Source of the DNA: Verrucomicrobiota bacterium | GTDB lineage: Bacteria > Verrucomicrobiota > Verrucomicrobiia > Limisphaerales > UBA11320 | NCBI GenBank assembly: GCA_016199985.1 | Contig: JACQFQ010000070.1 | Location: 95,250-159,249 of the forward strand | Length of the DNA stretch: 64,000 nucleotides | Reading direction: 5' to 3' | Shown: positions 45,901 to 54,775 of the stretch, piece by piece | How the letters are laid out: each line of letters begins with the position of its first letter | How positions within the stretch are numbered: position 1 is the first letter of the stretch | Notes under the pieces: model-generated | What the model was told of the DNA's origin: nothing | Databases searched by the model: none | What the model saw: the letters and a program-made list of their open reading frames with translations, nothing else | Position numbers and translations under genes: made by a program

Positions 45901-46421
45901 GCAACACGCTCTCGGGAAACACAGGGTTCTTCACGTTCAACTCGACGAACAAACTCACCAACTTCACCTACCGGGCGATCGTCAGGAATTTGGCGTCCAT
46001 GACGACGAACGTCTCCGCGGGGGCGATCATCACAACGGTCGCCGACACCGACAAGGACGGCATCCCGGATGATGTGGAGGGGTTGCTTGGCCTGAACCCG
46101 AACCTCGCGGCGGATGGGGCCGCGGACGCGGACGGCGACGGCATGAGCAACGCGGCGGAGTTTCTGGCGGGCACGAACCCCAAGGACGACCAGAGCTACC
46201 TGCGGATCGACGCGACAGCGCTGGCCGCGGGGGCCGAGCTTCAATTCGGCGCGATTTCCAATCGCACCTACACGATTCAGTTCAAGGACATCGTGAACGG
46301 ACAGACATGGCTGAAGCTCGCCGACTTCGCGGCCCAGTCCTTAAACCGAACCGAGAAAGTCCTGGACGCCGGCTATACCACCAATCGCTTCTACCGCGTT
46401 GTCACGCCGCGCCAGCAGTAG
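39996..46421 (+). CDS. Giant exported lamin-tail / CotH / LamG / Ig protein
   Basis: 2141 residues from the ATG at 39996, which gives a signal peptide ending SFVSAQ. In order: a lamin-tail domain (about 22-135, MISEFLASNVKGITDEDKSF); a LamG domain (about 215-425); and a beta-rich region. Next is a CotH kinase-like domain (about 705-955, with VQMQVRGNSTAGYSKKSHR, WVQENDDVWANMSLYHDNDG and VPFDMNLSWG). Then come four more lamin-tail domains (about 1128-1668) and about three Ig-like domains (1748-2015, YQWRRNDVPL, DEGVYDVEVFNDAG). The protein ends with thrombospondin-3-like repeats (DTDKDGIPDDVEGLLG) and the C-terminal domain finishing RFYRVV. CotH-type proteins phosphorylate secreted proteins in Bacillus spores and fungi; here kinase activity is unproven. 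The predicted location is extracellular or surface. Confidence 0.9.
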   Translation: MKCVIRALVLATLLLPSSFVSAQVMISEFLASNVKGITDEDKSFEDWIELRNTSPTNVSLEGWFLTDKAQSLQKWRFPATNLASGNFMIVFASGKDRKRPGAPLHTNFKLSVSGSYLALTQPDGATIATEFSPAYPPQIGDVSYGFGLTATNRILIGTNDTIYFHVPTDANDSLGWQAISFDDSGWQSGPGGLGYGPTGTPVADYSQVVLPTQPVEYWRLEETSGVPLAKNAGSSGSASDSTYFGSNTQGGVGPRPNSFRGFEAKNNAPSFNGTNSYIQAPGPLLNNLAAFSLGGWIKPGLNPAPRSGLFGQNDCVELGFADSATLQVWTAGGGAVNATHAFLANTWHHVAVVGNGNSLKMFLDGKLAGNLVQPTASYGSSVDPFRIGGGGIFDTSSNFFKGQIDEVFVHHRALSDGEVLSLYQGGTNAEGVLASAFVKTDISLQMSNKNASAYIRLPFRVDDPDSLAFLTLRLRYDDGFVAYINGDPIARVNAPDPLAWDAEATGPHGPGPIEEFRLGTGSLVPGTNILAIQGLNLSPSDSDFLALAELVATSITQESLEPGYFVPPTPGNPNITGAKTPGPAILGASHSPNVPKDNDDLVVTAQVGPTFAAVSNVFLRYKVMFAKDDIVLQMFDDGHHGDGPAGDGVFGATIPASASTNGEMIRYSIRAVDALNNTNRFPPFTDPARSAEYLGTIVDTPKLASKLPIVHFFVAPAQQDSVDGQSGGRASVFFDGEFYDNVQMQVRGNSTAGYSKKSHRVEFNREHPFRHPGPGGRIKKTSFTADYPDPSYMRQGLTFWLCDLFGAPAPFYYPMRLQLNTKFYQLANHNDVLGEEMLARVGYDPNGALYNAVGTAEVSEYSTGGFEKKTRRQETDADYLKLAAAIVETVNPGLRRTNVFENFDVAEILNYLVVARWVQENDDVWANMSLYHDNDGDGLWRIVPFDMNLSWGAAFGTGDEVDHGLMITNDAHKSFPMYGSSQALPQTGPGGAFNRVYDAFFTIPQTREMYLRRVRTLLDTYVKDPSTPVAETPIGKKVFAWRDLILDEANLDRKTWGWPPNTGQGNFDPGIQPIDGINDLLFKYVGGRRLHYQVKHSVNNTALPIGIASGLTVNMSVGIPNSQPGDALVLLHSLEVNPSSGNQDQEYICLTNPQPYAVDISGWQLSGAVQFTFHPGTVLPSSSAAFLTPSYVGFKSRTTGPRRGQGLFVIGPYSGHLSARGETLSLVTDTGRPVWTNAYPGQPSLAQQVLRITEIMYHPVPSGTPPHEVEDLEFIELRNTSPNTTLSLTGVRFTDGVLFDFTTGAIQSLAPGARVVVAGNLAAFKARYGAALPIAGQFDGSLDNAGERIRLVDAQGEEILDFTYNNGWYPLTDGLGFSLVCANELAEPELWNSKANWRPSAFADATPGAPDASVAPGANVVINEALSRNDTPGALDLVELYNPEKTTAEIGGWFLTDDFSKPKKFKIPPGTRIEPGEYLVFRETDFNQPPNGFTLSAQGEEIYLFSADSAGELMDYVTGFSFGAAENRVSFGRYVISTGESHYVRLAVPTLGSTNSAPKVEPVVISEIHYHPLSDPSQPDDSLGEFIELINHAATATSLFEPSSPTNTWSVAGGVAFTFPTNITLEAKEAVLLVNFDPQTNLATRAWFIGRFGVGPDVRMFGPYGGKLSDSGEGISLRKPIVLPDGSVKDASVEKVDYGPAAPWPSDANGTGASLQRVSLEDYGNDPANWFAAAPSPGKIANHGVGAPVISEQPKQDSWPAGGDFSLNVVANGSAPLRYQWRRNDVPLPDATNAFLTVRSAQAADEGVYDVEVFNDAGAVDSAKVPVFLVYGPLVLLPPRGVQVRVRPDPNAAPKTNVTLSVATYAPRALSYQWRRNGQDIPGANDASLVIQDVKVADAGSYSVRVQDGVLAVETAPSEIVPLVTPVILQAPLSQTVPAGSPVTLSIVADGFPLPMGVEWRRGNTVLGSNTLSGNTGFFTFNSTNKLTNFTYRAIVRNLASMTTNVSAGAIITTVADTDKDGIPDDVEGLLGLNPNLAADGAADADGDGMSNAAEFLAGTNPKDDQSYLRIDATALAAGAELQFGAISNRTYTIQFKDIVNGQTWLKLADFAAQSLNRTEKVLDAGYTTNRFYRVVTPRQQ

Positions 46422-46501
46422 GAACCTCGATTTCTGCTACCCCTTGTGGGCGACTTCCGATAGCCTCCGCCCCCGTCAATTGATGGGCAGCAGACCAGAC
46501 T

Positions 46502-48298
46502 ATGTCGCACGAGAACTCCAGTTCCCAGGACGCGCCTCCGGCCGCGCCGGCACGGCACTTCATCCATGAGATCATCGCGGGCCACGTGCAGGCGGGTCGT
46601 TACGGTGGCCGGGTCGGCACGAGGTTCCCGCCCGAGCCCAACGGATACCTCCACATCGGCCATGCGAAATCCATCTGCCTGAACTTCGGCCTCGCGCGCG
46701 AGTTCGGCGGGACCTGCAACCTGCGGATGGACGACACGAATCCCACCCGCGAGGACGTCGAGTACGTGGATTCCATCCGCCACGATGTTCAATGGCTGAT
46801 CGAGGGCTGGGCGGAGGACTCGCTGACCTTGAAAAAAGTCGGCGACGCGTCGGGCGCGGGAGTCTCGGGCAAGAACCGCGGAGGGACTCCGCTGGAGCCC
46901 TTCTACGCCTCGGATTATTTCCCTCAGATCTACGAGTTCGCCGTGGAGCTGATCCGCAAGGGCAAGGCCTACGTCTGCGATCTGTCGCCAGAGGACACGG
47001 AGCGATACCGAGGATCGCCCGATCGTCCGGGCCAGGACAGCCCCTTCCGGGATCGGTCGGCCGAGGAGAGTCTCGCTCTCTTCCAAAGGATGCGCGCCGG
47101 CGAGTTCCCTGACAGCGCGCGCACGCTCCGGGCCAGGATCGACATGAGCTCGCCCAATATCTGGCTGCGAGACCCGGTCCTCTACCGCATCCGTCACACG
47201 GAGCATCATCACACGGGCAAACAGTGGTGCTTGTACCCGATGTATGATTTCGCCCACTGCCTGAGCGACTACATCGAGGGCGTCACGCACTCCATTTGCA
47301 CGCTGGAGTTCGAAGTCCACCGCCCCCTCTACGACTGGATCCTCGAGGCGCTGCGGCTGCCCCGGGAGCTCCCGCGCCAGTATGAGTTCGCGCGGCTGAA
47401 TCTCGGCTACACGGTGATGAGCAAGCGCAAGCTCCTGCAGCTCGTCCAGGACCGGATCGTGACGGGCTGGGATGATCCGCGGATGCCCACGATCTCGGGC
47501 CTTCGCCGGCGAGGCTATCCCGCCGAGGCGATCCGACATTTCTGCGAGCTGATCGGCGTGACAAAGTTCAACGGGCTCACCGACGCGTCGTTGCTGGAGT
47601 TCGCCGTTCGCGAGAATCTCAACAAGCGGGCGAACCGCGTCATGGCTGTGCTGAGGCCGCTCAAGGTGGTCATCGAGAACTACGAGGATTCCCGCGTCGA
47701 AATGATGGAGGCGGTGAACAATCCCGAGGATCCGTCCGCGGGAACGCGCAACGTCCCCTTCTCGAAGACGATCTACATCGAGCAGGACGACTTCATGGAA
47801 ACCCCGGCGAAGAAGTTCTACCGTCTGTTCCCGGGGCACGAAGTGAGGCTCCGCTACGCGTATATTCTGAAATGCGTCGCCGTGGAGAAGGACGCAACGG
47901 GGAGAGTGGTGGAGCTCCGCTGCACGATCGACCCCGACTCCAAGGCGGGCGGGGCCACTGCGGGTCGCAAGATCAAGGCCACGATCCACTGGGTGTCCGC
48001 GGCGCACGCCCTCGCGTCGGAGGTCCGGCTCTACGACCGGCTGTTCACCGTCGAGCATCCCGACGCCCAGGCCGGAGGCGACTTCAAGTCGTTCCTGAAC
48101 CCGAAATCCCTGGAGGTCATCACGGACTGCCGGCTCGAATCCTCGCTCAAGGAAGCCCAGCCGGGACAGAGATTCCAGTTTGAGCGCCTGGGTTACTTCT
48201 GCGTGGATTCGAAGGAATCGGCTCCTGGAAAGCCGGTGTTCAACCGCACCGCGACCCTCCGGGACGCCTGGGCTAAAGAGCGGCAAAAGACGGGGTAG
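46502..48298 (+). CDS. glnS: Glutamine--tRNA ligase
   Basis: 598 residues, slightly longer than E. coli GlnRS (554). It charges tRNA-Gln with glutamine. The class-I signatures are present: FPPEPNGYLHIGHAK with HIGH at 51-54 and the KMSKS equivalent VMSKRK at 305-310. The GlnRS-specific NLRMDDTNP and GVTHSICTLEFEVHRPLYDW are seen, followed by the two anticodon-binding beta barrels with the IYIEQDDFME motif. The presence of GlnRS implies direct charging, so the GatCAB transamidation route may be dispensable for Gln. It follows the giant surface protein by 80 bases. Confidence 0.97.
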   Translation: MSHENSSSQDAPPAAPARHFIHEIIAGHVQAGRYGGRVGTRFPPEPNGYLHIGHAKSICLNFGLAREFGGTCNLRMDDTNPTREDVEYVDSIRHDVQWLIEGWAEDSLTLKKVGDASGAGVSGKNRGGTPLEPFYASDYFPQIYEFAVELIRKGKAYVCDLSPEDTERYRGSPDRPGQDSPFRDRSAEESLALFQRMRAGEFPDSARTLRARIDMSSPNIWLRDPVLYRIRHTEHHHTGKQWCLYPMYDFAHCLSDYIEGVTHSICTLEFEVHRPLYDWILEALRLPRELPRQYEFARLNLGYTVMSKRKLLQLVQDRIVTGWDDPRMPTISGLRRRGYPAEAIRHFCELIGVTKFNGLTDASLLEFAVRENLNKRANRVMAVLRPLKVVIENYEDSRVEMMEAVNNPEDPSAGTRNVPFSKTIYIEQDDFMETPAKKFYRLFPGHEVRLRYAYILKCVAVEKDATGRVVELRCTIDPDSKAGGATAGRKIKATIHWVSAAHALASEVRLYDRLFTVEHPDAQAGGDFKSFLNPKSLEVITDCRLESSLKEAQPGQRFQFERLGYFCVDSKESAPGKPVFNRTATLRDAWAKERQKTG

Positions 48299-48397
48299 CC
48301 GCGCCACTCGCCGCAAGCCGCAGCCCACAAAACGGGCGAACGAGCCGGGCCACCGCCAAAAAACAACGTTTTTAGGTCGATCCGAGCGTGTTCTCGC

Positions 48398-48426
48398 TTC
48401 ACCCAGACAGGTCCACCCTCTACAGT
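48398..48426 (+). promoter_or_regulatory. Candidate promoter abutting rnd start codon
   Basis: TTCACC (48398-48403), a 17-base spacer and TACAGT (48421-48426) end only seven bases before the GTG at 48434. This geometry predicts a leaderless or nearly leaderless mRNA for rnd. No Shine-Dalgarno sequence is visible. Confidence 0.4.
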
Positions 48427-48433
48427 CCCGCCC

Positions 48434-49486
48434 GTGATTGACAACGAGGCCCGGCTGGCAGAATGGCTGCAGTCGCTACAGTCCGCTCCGTGGATCGCCA
48501 TCGATACCGAGGCGGACAGCTTGCATGCCTACCCAGAAAAGCTGTGCCTTCTTCAGGTTGGAATCGCGGCCGGAAACTTCCTCGTCGATCCCCTCGCGGG
48601 ACTCAATCTTTCCCCCGTTCTTGAGGTTTTCAACCGCCACGAGATCATACTCCACGGAGGCGATTACGACCTTCGGATGCTCAGGAAGGACCTGGACTTC
48701 GTGCCCGCCTCCGTGTTTGACACGATGTTAGGGGCGCGGTTGCTGGGCGTTCGAGAGTTTGGGCTGAACAACCTCGTGTCCCGTTTCCTCAGCATCACGC
48801 TGGAGAAAGGCCCGCAGAAGGCGAACTGGGCCCGGCGTCCGCTAACGCCTCGCATGGAGGACTACGCGCGCAACGACACCGCTCATCTGAAGCCTCTGGC
48901 GGAACTCATCCGGGGACAACTTCAGGAAAAAGGCCGCCTGGAGTGGCATCGCGAAATGTGCGAACGCCTCATCGCCGACAATTCCCATGTGCCGCCGCCC
49001 GACCCGGAGCAAACCTGGCGGATCAAGGGCAGCCGCCATCTTCCCCCGAGATCGCTGGCCGTGCTGAAGGAGATCTGGCAGTGGCGTGAGCGCGAAGCCA
49101 TCGCGGCGAACAGGCCTCCCTACTTCATCCTCTCCTCCGAAACGCTCATCGCGATCGCCGCAAGCTCCGGGGAGTCGCGCCGAGCGATCGAGGCGCTGTT
49201 GCCGCGACACCTCACCACGCGCCGGCGCCGCGAGCTCCTCGCCGCGACGCAGGCGGGCCGCGAGGCGAAAGCGCTCCCTCAGGTGCTTCGTTTTCGTTCG
49301 CCGCCTCCTACGGAAGCGAGCAAGCGTCGCTTCGAGGAGCTGGAAAGAAAACGGAACCAAAAAGCCTCCGAGCTGGAGCTCGACCCAACGCTCATCGCGA
49401 GCCGGGCGACGCTTGTGAGCCTGTCCAACGACCCCGAAAAGGCCGCTCAGGACCTGCTGCCATGGCAGCGCTCGTTGTTGAAATAA
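48434..49486 (+). CDS. rnd: Ribonuclease D (DEDDy 3'-5' exoribonuclease)
   Basis: 350 residues from a GTG. The DEDDy exonuclease motifs are visible: Asp24 and Glu26 in AIDTEADS, Asp79 in HGGDYDLRML, and Tyr144 with Asp148 in YARNDTAHL. An HRDC domain follows around residues 200-285 (LPPRSLAVLKEIWQWREREA). It trims tRNA and other RNA 3' ends in the cytoplasm. Its start seems to be directly at the transcription start, as a TACAGT hexamer sits seven bases upstream. The gene ends convergently with the hypothetical gene at 49518. Confidence 0.95.
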   Translation: MIDNEARLAEWLQSLQSAPWIAIDTEADSLHAYPEKLCLLQVGIAAGNFLVDPLAGLNLSPVLEVFNRHEIILHGGDYDLRMLRKDLDFVPASVFDTMLGARLLGVREFGLNNLVSRFLSITLEKGPQKANWARRPLTPRMEDYARNDTAHLKPLAELIRGQLQEKGRLEWHREMCERLIADNSHVPPPDPEQTWRIKGSRHLPPRSLAVLKEIWQWREREAIAANRPPYFILSSETLIAIAASSGESRRAIEALLPRHLTTRRRRELLAATQAGREAKALPQVLRFRSPPPTEASKRRFEELERKRNQKASELELDPTLIASRATLVSLSNDPEKAAQDLLPWQRSLLK

Positions 49487-49517
49487 GCGGCGGCCTTCGC
49501 GCGGGGATTGATCCGGA

Positions 49518-50750
49518 TCACTGTGGGTTCAGCCACTCCCGACCGCCCGACCCCAGGAAGAGATTGAACGCCTCAGGGCCCAGAATCGTTCGAAGCCCCA
49601 CGCTAGCCTCGTCAGACAAGGCGCGCAGCGCTGTTTCCCGGATATCCGCCTCCACGCTGCCGTCGTTCAGGAGAACTTCCATCCGATCCTGCGCCGCTCG
49701 CAGGTAATCATAGGCGTTCTCCGCCACATTGCCGCCGAGGTTGAGACGCTCCGTGAGCTTCGACAAAGTCTGGTAGCTGGGCTCCTGGGATCGTTGATAT
49801 CGCTGCCATCGATCCGCGCCCAGCGCGTCGCGCAGCTCTGTGTTCATCCTCTCCTCCGCCTGGGTCCGCAGCGCCGCGGCCTGGTCGGCGTCCGCGGCGA
49901 CGGTCTCCGTTTCCGCGGAGCGCTCCACTTGCGAGAAGGCGCGGCGGGCCTGGAAAATCCTTCGGAACTCCTCCTCGGACACGTTCAACCCGGCCAATTG
50001 CTCGCGGAGGTCCTGGCTCAGGTCGGACTGACGCAGCTCATACTCGTCGAACTCCTGAGGTGTCAGCACGGAGCGAAGCTCGGCGTCCTCCTGATCGCGA
50101 AGCGCCCTGAGCTGCTGGTTATCGAGGTCGGTCCACAGCGAGCCCGCGCGATCACGGAATTCCTGCTGACCGCGGCGATGTCGCTCGAGTATGTCGCGAA
50201 CTCTCGCCTGCTTGTCCGCGGCAAGAAAGAGCAGGTCCACCGGGCGCGCGGGCGGATCGGAGCTGAACCGTTCCAGATGGGAGTCCAGGTCGATCCCGAG
50301 CAACTGGCGAACCAGGGCCCGCTGCTCATCGTCGATCCCGCGTAGAGCCTGTCGCATCTGGGCGTTCAACGTGTCGCCCGCCTTCCAATACGGCACCCCC
50401 TCCGCGGCCGCCCACACCTGGGCTCGCTTTTGGGCATAAAGCTTGGCCACGTCCGCCACAACAATGTCGCGGATGGTCTGCTCCGGGCATCCGATCGCGC
50501 GAAGATTCTCGATGTAAGCGGGGTAATTTGTCGTCTCGAGCGAGGCCCAGCTGAACCCGGACGGAAAATAGAGGTAGTTGGTGGTGTTGACCTTCTTGAA
50601 ACCAACGCGCGTGAATGTGTTGGTGACGTAGATATTCTCGACCCTGGGCCGGGGCGGGACAAGAGGCTCCCGAATGAGGAGATAGCCCAGACCCGCTAAC
50701 AGGGCCAAAACCATCATCGTCAATCCCGAGATGATGCCGCGCGCAGTCAT
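49518..50750 (-). CDS. Verrucomicrobial hypothetical membrane-anchored protein
   Basis: 410 residues with an N-terminal transmembrane helix (about 6-26, IISGLTMMVLALLAGLGYLL). The external part starts with a repeat-prone pattern (FTRVGFKKVNTTNYLYFP) and the segment YIENLRAIGCPEQTIRDIVVADVAKLYA. I recall such segments from multi-copy Verrucomicrobia proteins, but no function is attached to them. The rest is helical and highly charged with predicted coiled coil (Glu/Arg/Gln rich; SQVERSAETETVAADADQAA). No catalytic motif is seen. A well-formed promoter precedes it. It may be a structural envelope or sensor protein, but this is a guess. Confidence 0.7.
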   Translation of the reverse strand: MTARGIISGLTMMVLALLAGLGYLLIREPLVPPRPRVENIYVTNTFTRVGFKKVNTTNYLYFPSGFSWASLETTNYPAYIENLRAIGCPEQTIRDIVVADVAKLYAQKRAQVWAAAEGVPYWKAGDTLNAQMRQALRGIDDEQRALVRQLLGIDLDSHLERFSSDPPARPVDLLFLAADKQARVRDILERHRRGQQEFRDRAGSLWTDLDNQQLRALRDQEDAELRSVLTPQEFDEYELRQSDLSQDLREQLAGLNVSEEEFRRIFQARRAFSQVERSAETETVAADADQAAALRTQAEERMNTELRDALGADRWQRYQRSQEPSYQTLSKLTERLNLGGNVAENAYDYLRAAQDRMEVLLNDGSVEADIRETALRALSDEASVGLRTILGPEAFNLFLGSGGREWLNPQ

Positions 50751-50771
50751 AATGACCGAGAACTGGAACGC

Positions 50772-50800
50772 ACCCTAGTCAAGGGGGCCATGACGTTCAA
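50772..50800 (-). promoter_or_regulatory. Candidate sigma-70 promoter of the verrucomicrobial hypothetical gene
   Basis: On the minus strand TTGAAC (50800-50795), a 17-base spacer and TAGGGT (50777-50772) lie 21 bases before the ATG at 50750. This is one of the better consensus matches in the window. Confidence 0.45.
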
Positions 50801-50830
50801 CTGCCAAATCGCAAGCGGACGCTGGATCCG

Positions 50831-52762
<1,932 letters not shown>

Positions 52763-52884
52763 ATGGGCGCACGGTTAATGGTGACTGTATTGACGCGTCG
52801 AAGCCGGGGCGGCGATGTCGCGGCTGTCAGGCGGCGAGAGCGGGACCCGAAGGAAAGCGGAAGGATGAGACGACAACTGCGGAA
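52763..52884 (-). other. Expression platform region between TPP aptamer and thiC
   Basis: 122 bases with pyrimidine-rich sequence next to the aptamer and GC-rich stretches after it. No strong Shine-Dalgarno sequence precedes the thiC ATG and no T-tract hairpin is obvious. Whether control is by termination or by start-site masking cannot be told from inspection. Confidence 0.4.
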
Positions 52885-52885
52885 C

Positions 52886-53034
52886 GCATCCCTTCGCCAG
52901 AATTACCTGGATCAGGTTCAACGGGTCTTCCGCGGCGTCCGACACGCGATCCATTCCGATCCCGATCCGACCTCGCCGCGTAACTCTCAGCCGACGACCT
53001 TGCGATCTCGCAACGCCTTTAGGCTCCCCAACGA
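52886..53034 (-). promoter_or_regulatory. TPP riboswitch (THI element)
   Basis: Read on the minus strand, the conserved aptamer blocks occur in order: GGGGAGCC (53029-53022), an intervening hairpin with TTGCG/CGCAA arms, GGCTGAGA (CTGAGA at 52990-52985), ACCCGTTGAACCTGATC (52926-52910), then GGTAATTCTGGCGAAGGGA (52907-52889). It precedes thiC, the classic target. About 58 bases between CTGAGA and ACCC form an extra GC-rich stem closed by CGCGGCG and CGCCGCG. Thiamine pyrophosphate binding should repress thiC. Confidence 0.95.
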
Positions 53035-53214
53035 CCCGGCGAGCATGGCAGCGAGACGTGGCGTGTCAAGGATCGGCCTGGAGCCCCCGCAATGCCGCTC
53101 ATTTCGAAATGCGCCCCGCGCCTTTGCGGTTAAACCTCCCTCCCCCGGCAACCCAGGTTCATCCCAGGCGCCTCCCGCGAGCGCCAGCCTCCCTGGGCGC
53201 CGCAAGACCAAAGA

Positions 53215-53244
53215 AAACGCCGCGCTCTGTTCAGCGCGGCGTTT
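53215..53244 (-). terminator. Intrinsic terminator of the DUF5069 gene
   Basis: A perfect 11-bp stem (AAACGCCGCGC, 8-base loop, GCGCGGCGTTT) lies 31 bases beyond the stop of the DUF5069 gene. Read on the minus strand it is followed by TTTTCTTTGG, the U-rich tail of a rho-independent terminator. Confidence 0.85.
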
Positions 53245-53274
53245 CGAAATCTCCTCGTCGAAAGGGAAGAGGGC

Positions 53275-53718
53275 CTACTTCAAAACCGCGTCGTGGAATT
53301 CCTTCCAGTCGTCGAGGTTGTTGAGATTGATCGCGTCCTTGAAGGCGCCTGCGTCGTCCGGAAGGGAGTTGGCGGAGAGGATGGATTTCCGGGTTCCGTC
53401 GTCGTGGTTGTACCCGCGGATGGCGGCGTTGATGCCGTCGATGCTGGCCTTGTCCAGTTTCACGCCAGGCTGCTGCTTGATCCAGGCCTCGAACTGAGGA
53501 TAGGTCGGACGCTTGCTCTTGATGTAGCTGATGACCGCGTCGCGGTTCAGGTGAAGCGCGTCCAGGACCATTTGGTCATAGCCCTTGCCCGCGCCAGGAT
53601 AACCCGCCGCCAGCTTGCCGCTCTGCTCGAGGGAAACCTTGAGCCACAGACGGGGCAGGTGAAGAACGCCGAGAGGACCGGCGACGCCGGAACTGATGAG
53701 AGGGACGATCGTGTTCAT
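53275..53718 (-). CDS. DUF5069 domain protein
   Basis: 147 residues. The sequence fits the DUF5069 pattern common in Verrucomicrobia and Planctomycetes: an N-terminal GPLGVLHLPRLWLKVSL, then KLAAGYPGAGKGYDQMVLDALHLNRD, then RPTYPQFEAWIKQQPG and a terminal NLNNLDDWKEFHDAV. The function is unknown; there is no signal peptide and it is probably cytoplasmic. It is a monocistronic gene bounded by a strong terminator downstream and another terminator upstream belonging to the DUF1080 gene. Confidence 0.8.
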   Translation of the reverse strand: MNTIVPLISSGVAGPLGVLHLPRLWLKVSLEQSGKLAAGYPGAGKGYDQMVLDALHLNRDAVISYIKSKRPTYPQFEAWIKQQPGVKLDKASIDGINAAIRGYNHDDGTRKSILSANSLPDDAGAFKDAINLNNLDDWKEFHDAVLK

Positions 53719-53845
53719 GTTTATTGAGGTTGAGTGTGAATGGTAAACAGTCCTCGAAACTTAGGAGAACCCATTCCTGACGGTCAACCGGAAAACAGAT
53801 GGCCCGCCGCGGGGGAACGCCCTCGCCCGGCCCTCAGAAAGAGCA

Positions 53846-53874
53846 AAAGCGCCCGGCTCATCACAGGGCGCTTT
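53846..53874 (-). terminator. Intrinsic terminator of the DUF1080 gene
   Basis: A 9-bp perfect stem (AAAGCGCCC and GGGCGCTTT around an 11-base loop) lies 43 bases beyond the stop of the DUF1080 gene. On the minus strand it is followed by a short TTTTGCTC tail. Confidence 0.75.
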
Positions 53875-53917
53875 CGTGCCATCATCCGTCAGGTTTTCGA
53901 GGGCGTGATCCGACCGC

Positions 53918-54736
53918 TCAAGGTTTGTCGTACTCGCCCAGCGAGCGCAGCCAGATATTCCGAAAACGGACGGGGTTGCCGTGCTCATAGAGCTCCAGAT
54001 AGCCGTGCGGCGGATGCTGCTTGTATGTCGGGAAGGTTCTATGGCCGGTGCCGCCCATCAGATCGCGCTTGTTATGAAGCACGACGCCATTGTGCAGGAC
54101 TGTGACCGAGGCCTTTCGGGTCTGCTTCCCATCAGCGTCCCATCGCGGTCCTTCCCAGATGATGTCGTACGTCTGCCACTCGCCGGGAGGCTTCGAGCTG
54201 TTGACGAGCGGAGGCGTCTGCCCGTAGATCGCGCCCGCCTGGCCGTCCGGATAGGTCGGGTTCTGGTAGGAGTCCAGGATCTGGATCTCATACATCCCAT
54301 AAATGTTGACGCCGTTGTTTCCGCGTCCCTGCCCGCTGCCCTCCACCTTCGAGGGGGTTGCGAACTCGAGGTGAAGCTGGAAATCGCCGAACTCCTCCTT
54401 GGTGCGGATGCGCCCGGAGCGGGTGGTCTCCATGTAGTCGCCCTCGATTTTCCACTTCACCTCGCCCTTCTCGCCCTGCCATTTCGAGAAATCCTTTCCA
54501 TCGAAAAGAACGATGGCGTCCGACGGCGCGGGACACAGGTGGCTAAAGGTGGCCCCTGGCGTGACGATCCGGGGCTGCGGACGATCGCCATCGTGCACGT
54601 GCCATGACGTGCCAGGCACCATCGGCGTGTCCTTATATCCGAGTTTCTGTCCATCCGCCGCGCCCACATTCAATGCCGCGACGCCCAGCGCCGCAACGAA
54701 TGCGACCCGGAAAGGTGAGGTCCAAGTGTTCATCAT
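53918..54736 (-). CDS. Exported DUF1080 domain protein (3-keto-disaccharide hydrolase-like)
   Basis: 272 residues with a signal peptide (VAFVAALGVAALNVGAAD). The concanavalin-like DUF1080 fold is identified by IVLFDGKDFSKWQG, then WKIEGDYMETTRSGRIRTKE, DFQLHLEFATP, YEIQILDSYQNPTY, WQTYDIIWEGPRWD and YLELYEHGNPVRFRNIWLR near the end. Some DUF1080 proteins hydrolyse 3-keto-glycosides; others may bind carbohydrate. It is predicted to be periplasmic or secreted. It stands alone, with its own terminator. Confidence 0.9.
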   Translation of the reverse strand: MMNTWTSPFRVAFVAALGVAALNVGAADGQKLGYKDTPMVPGTSWHVHDGDRPQPRIVTPGATFSHLCPAPSDAIVLFDGKDFSKWQGEKGEVKWKIEGDYMETTRSGRIRTKEEFGDFQLHLEFATPSKVEGSGQGRGNNGVNIYGMYEIQILDSYQNPTYPDGQAGAIYGQTPPLVNSSKPPGEWQTYDIIWEGPRWDADGKQTRKASVTVLHNGVVLHNKRDLMGGTGHRTFPTYKQHPPHGYLELYEHGNPVRFRNIWLRSLGEYDKP

Positions 54737-54775
54737 ATTATTGTTCGAGGTCTCGGTGTCATTCTACCGGTAAGA

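Noticed and set aside
46391..48328. Minus-strand 645-codon open frame opposite glnS
   Set aside because: Antisense to GlnRS, whose motifs are unmistakable.
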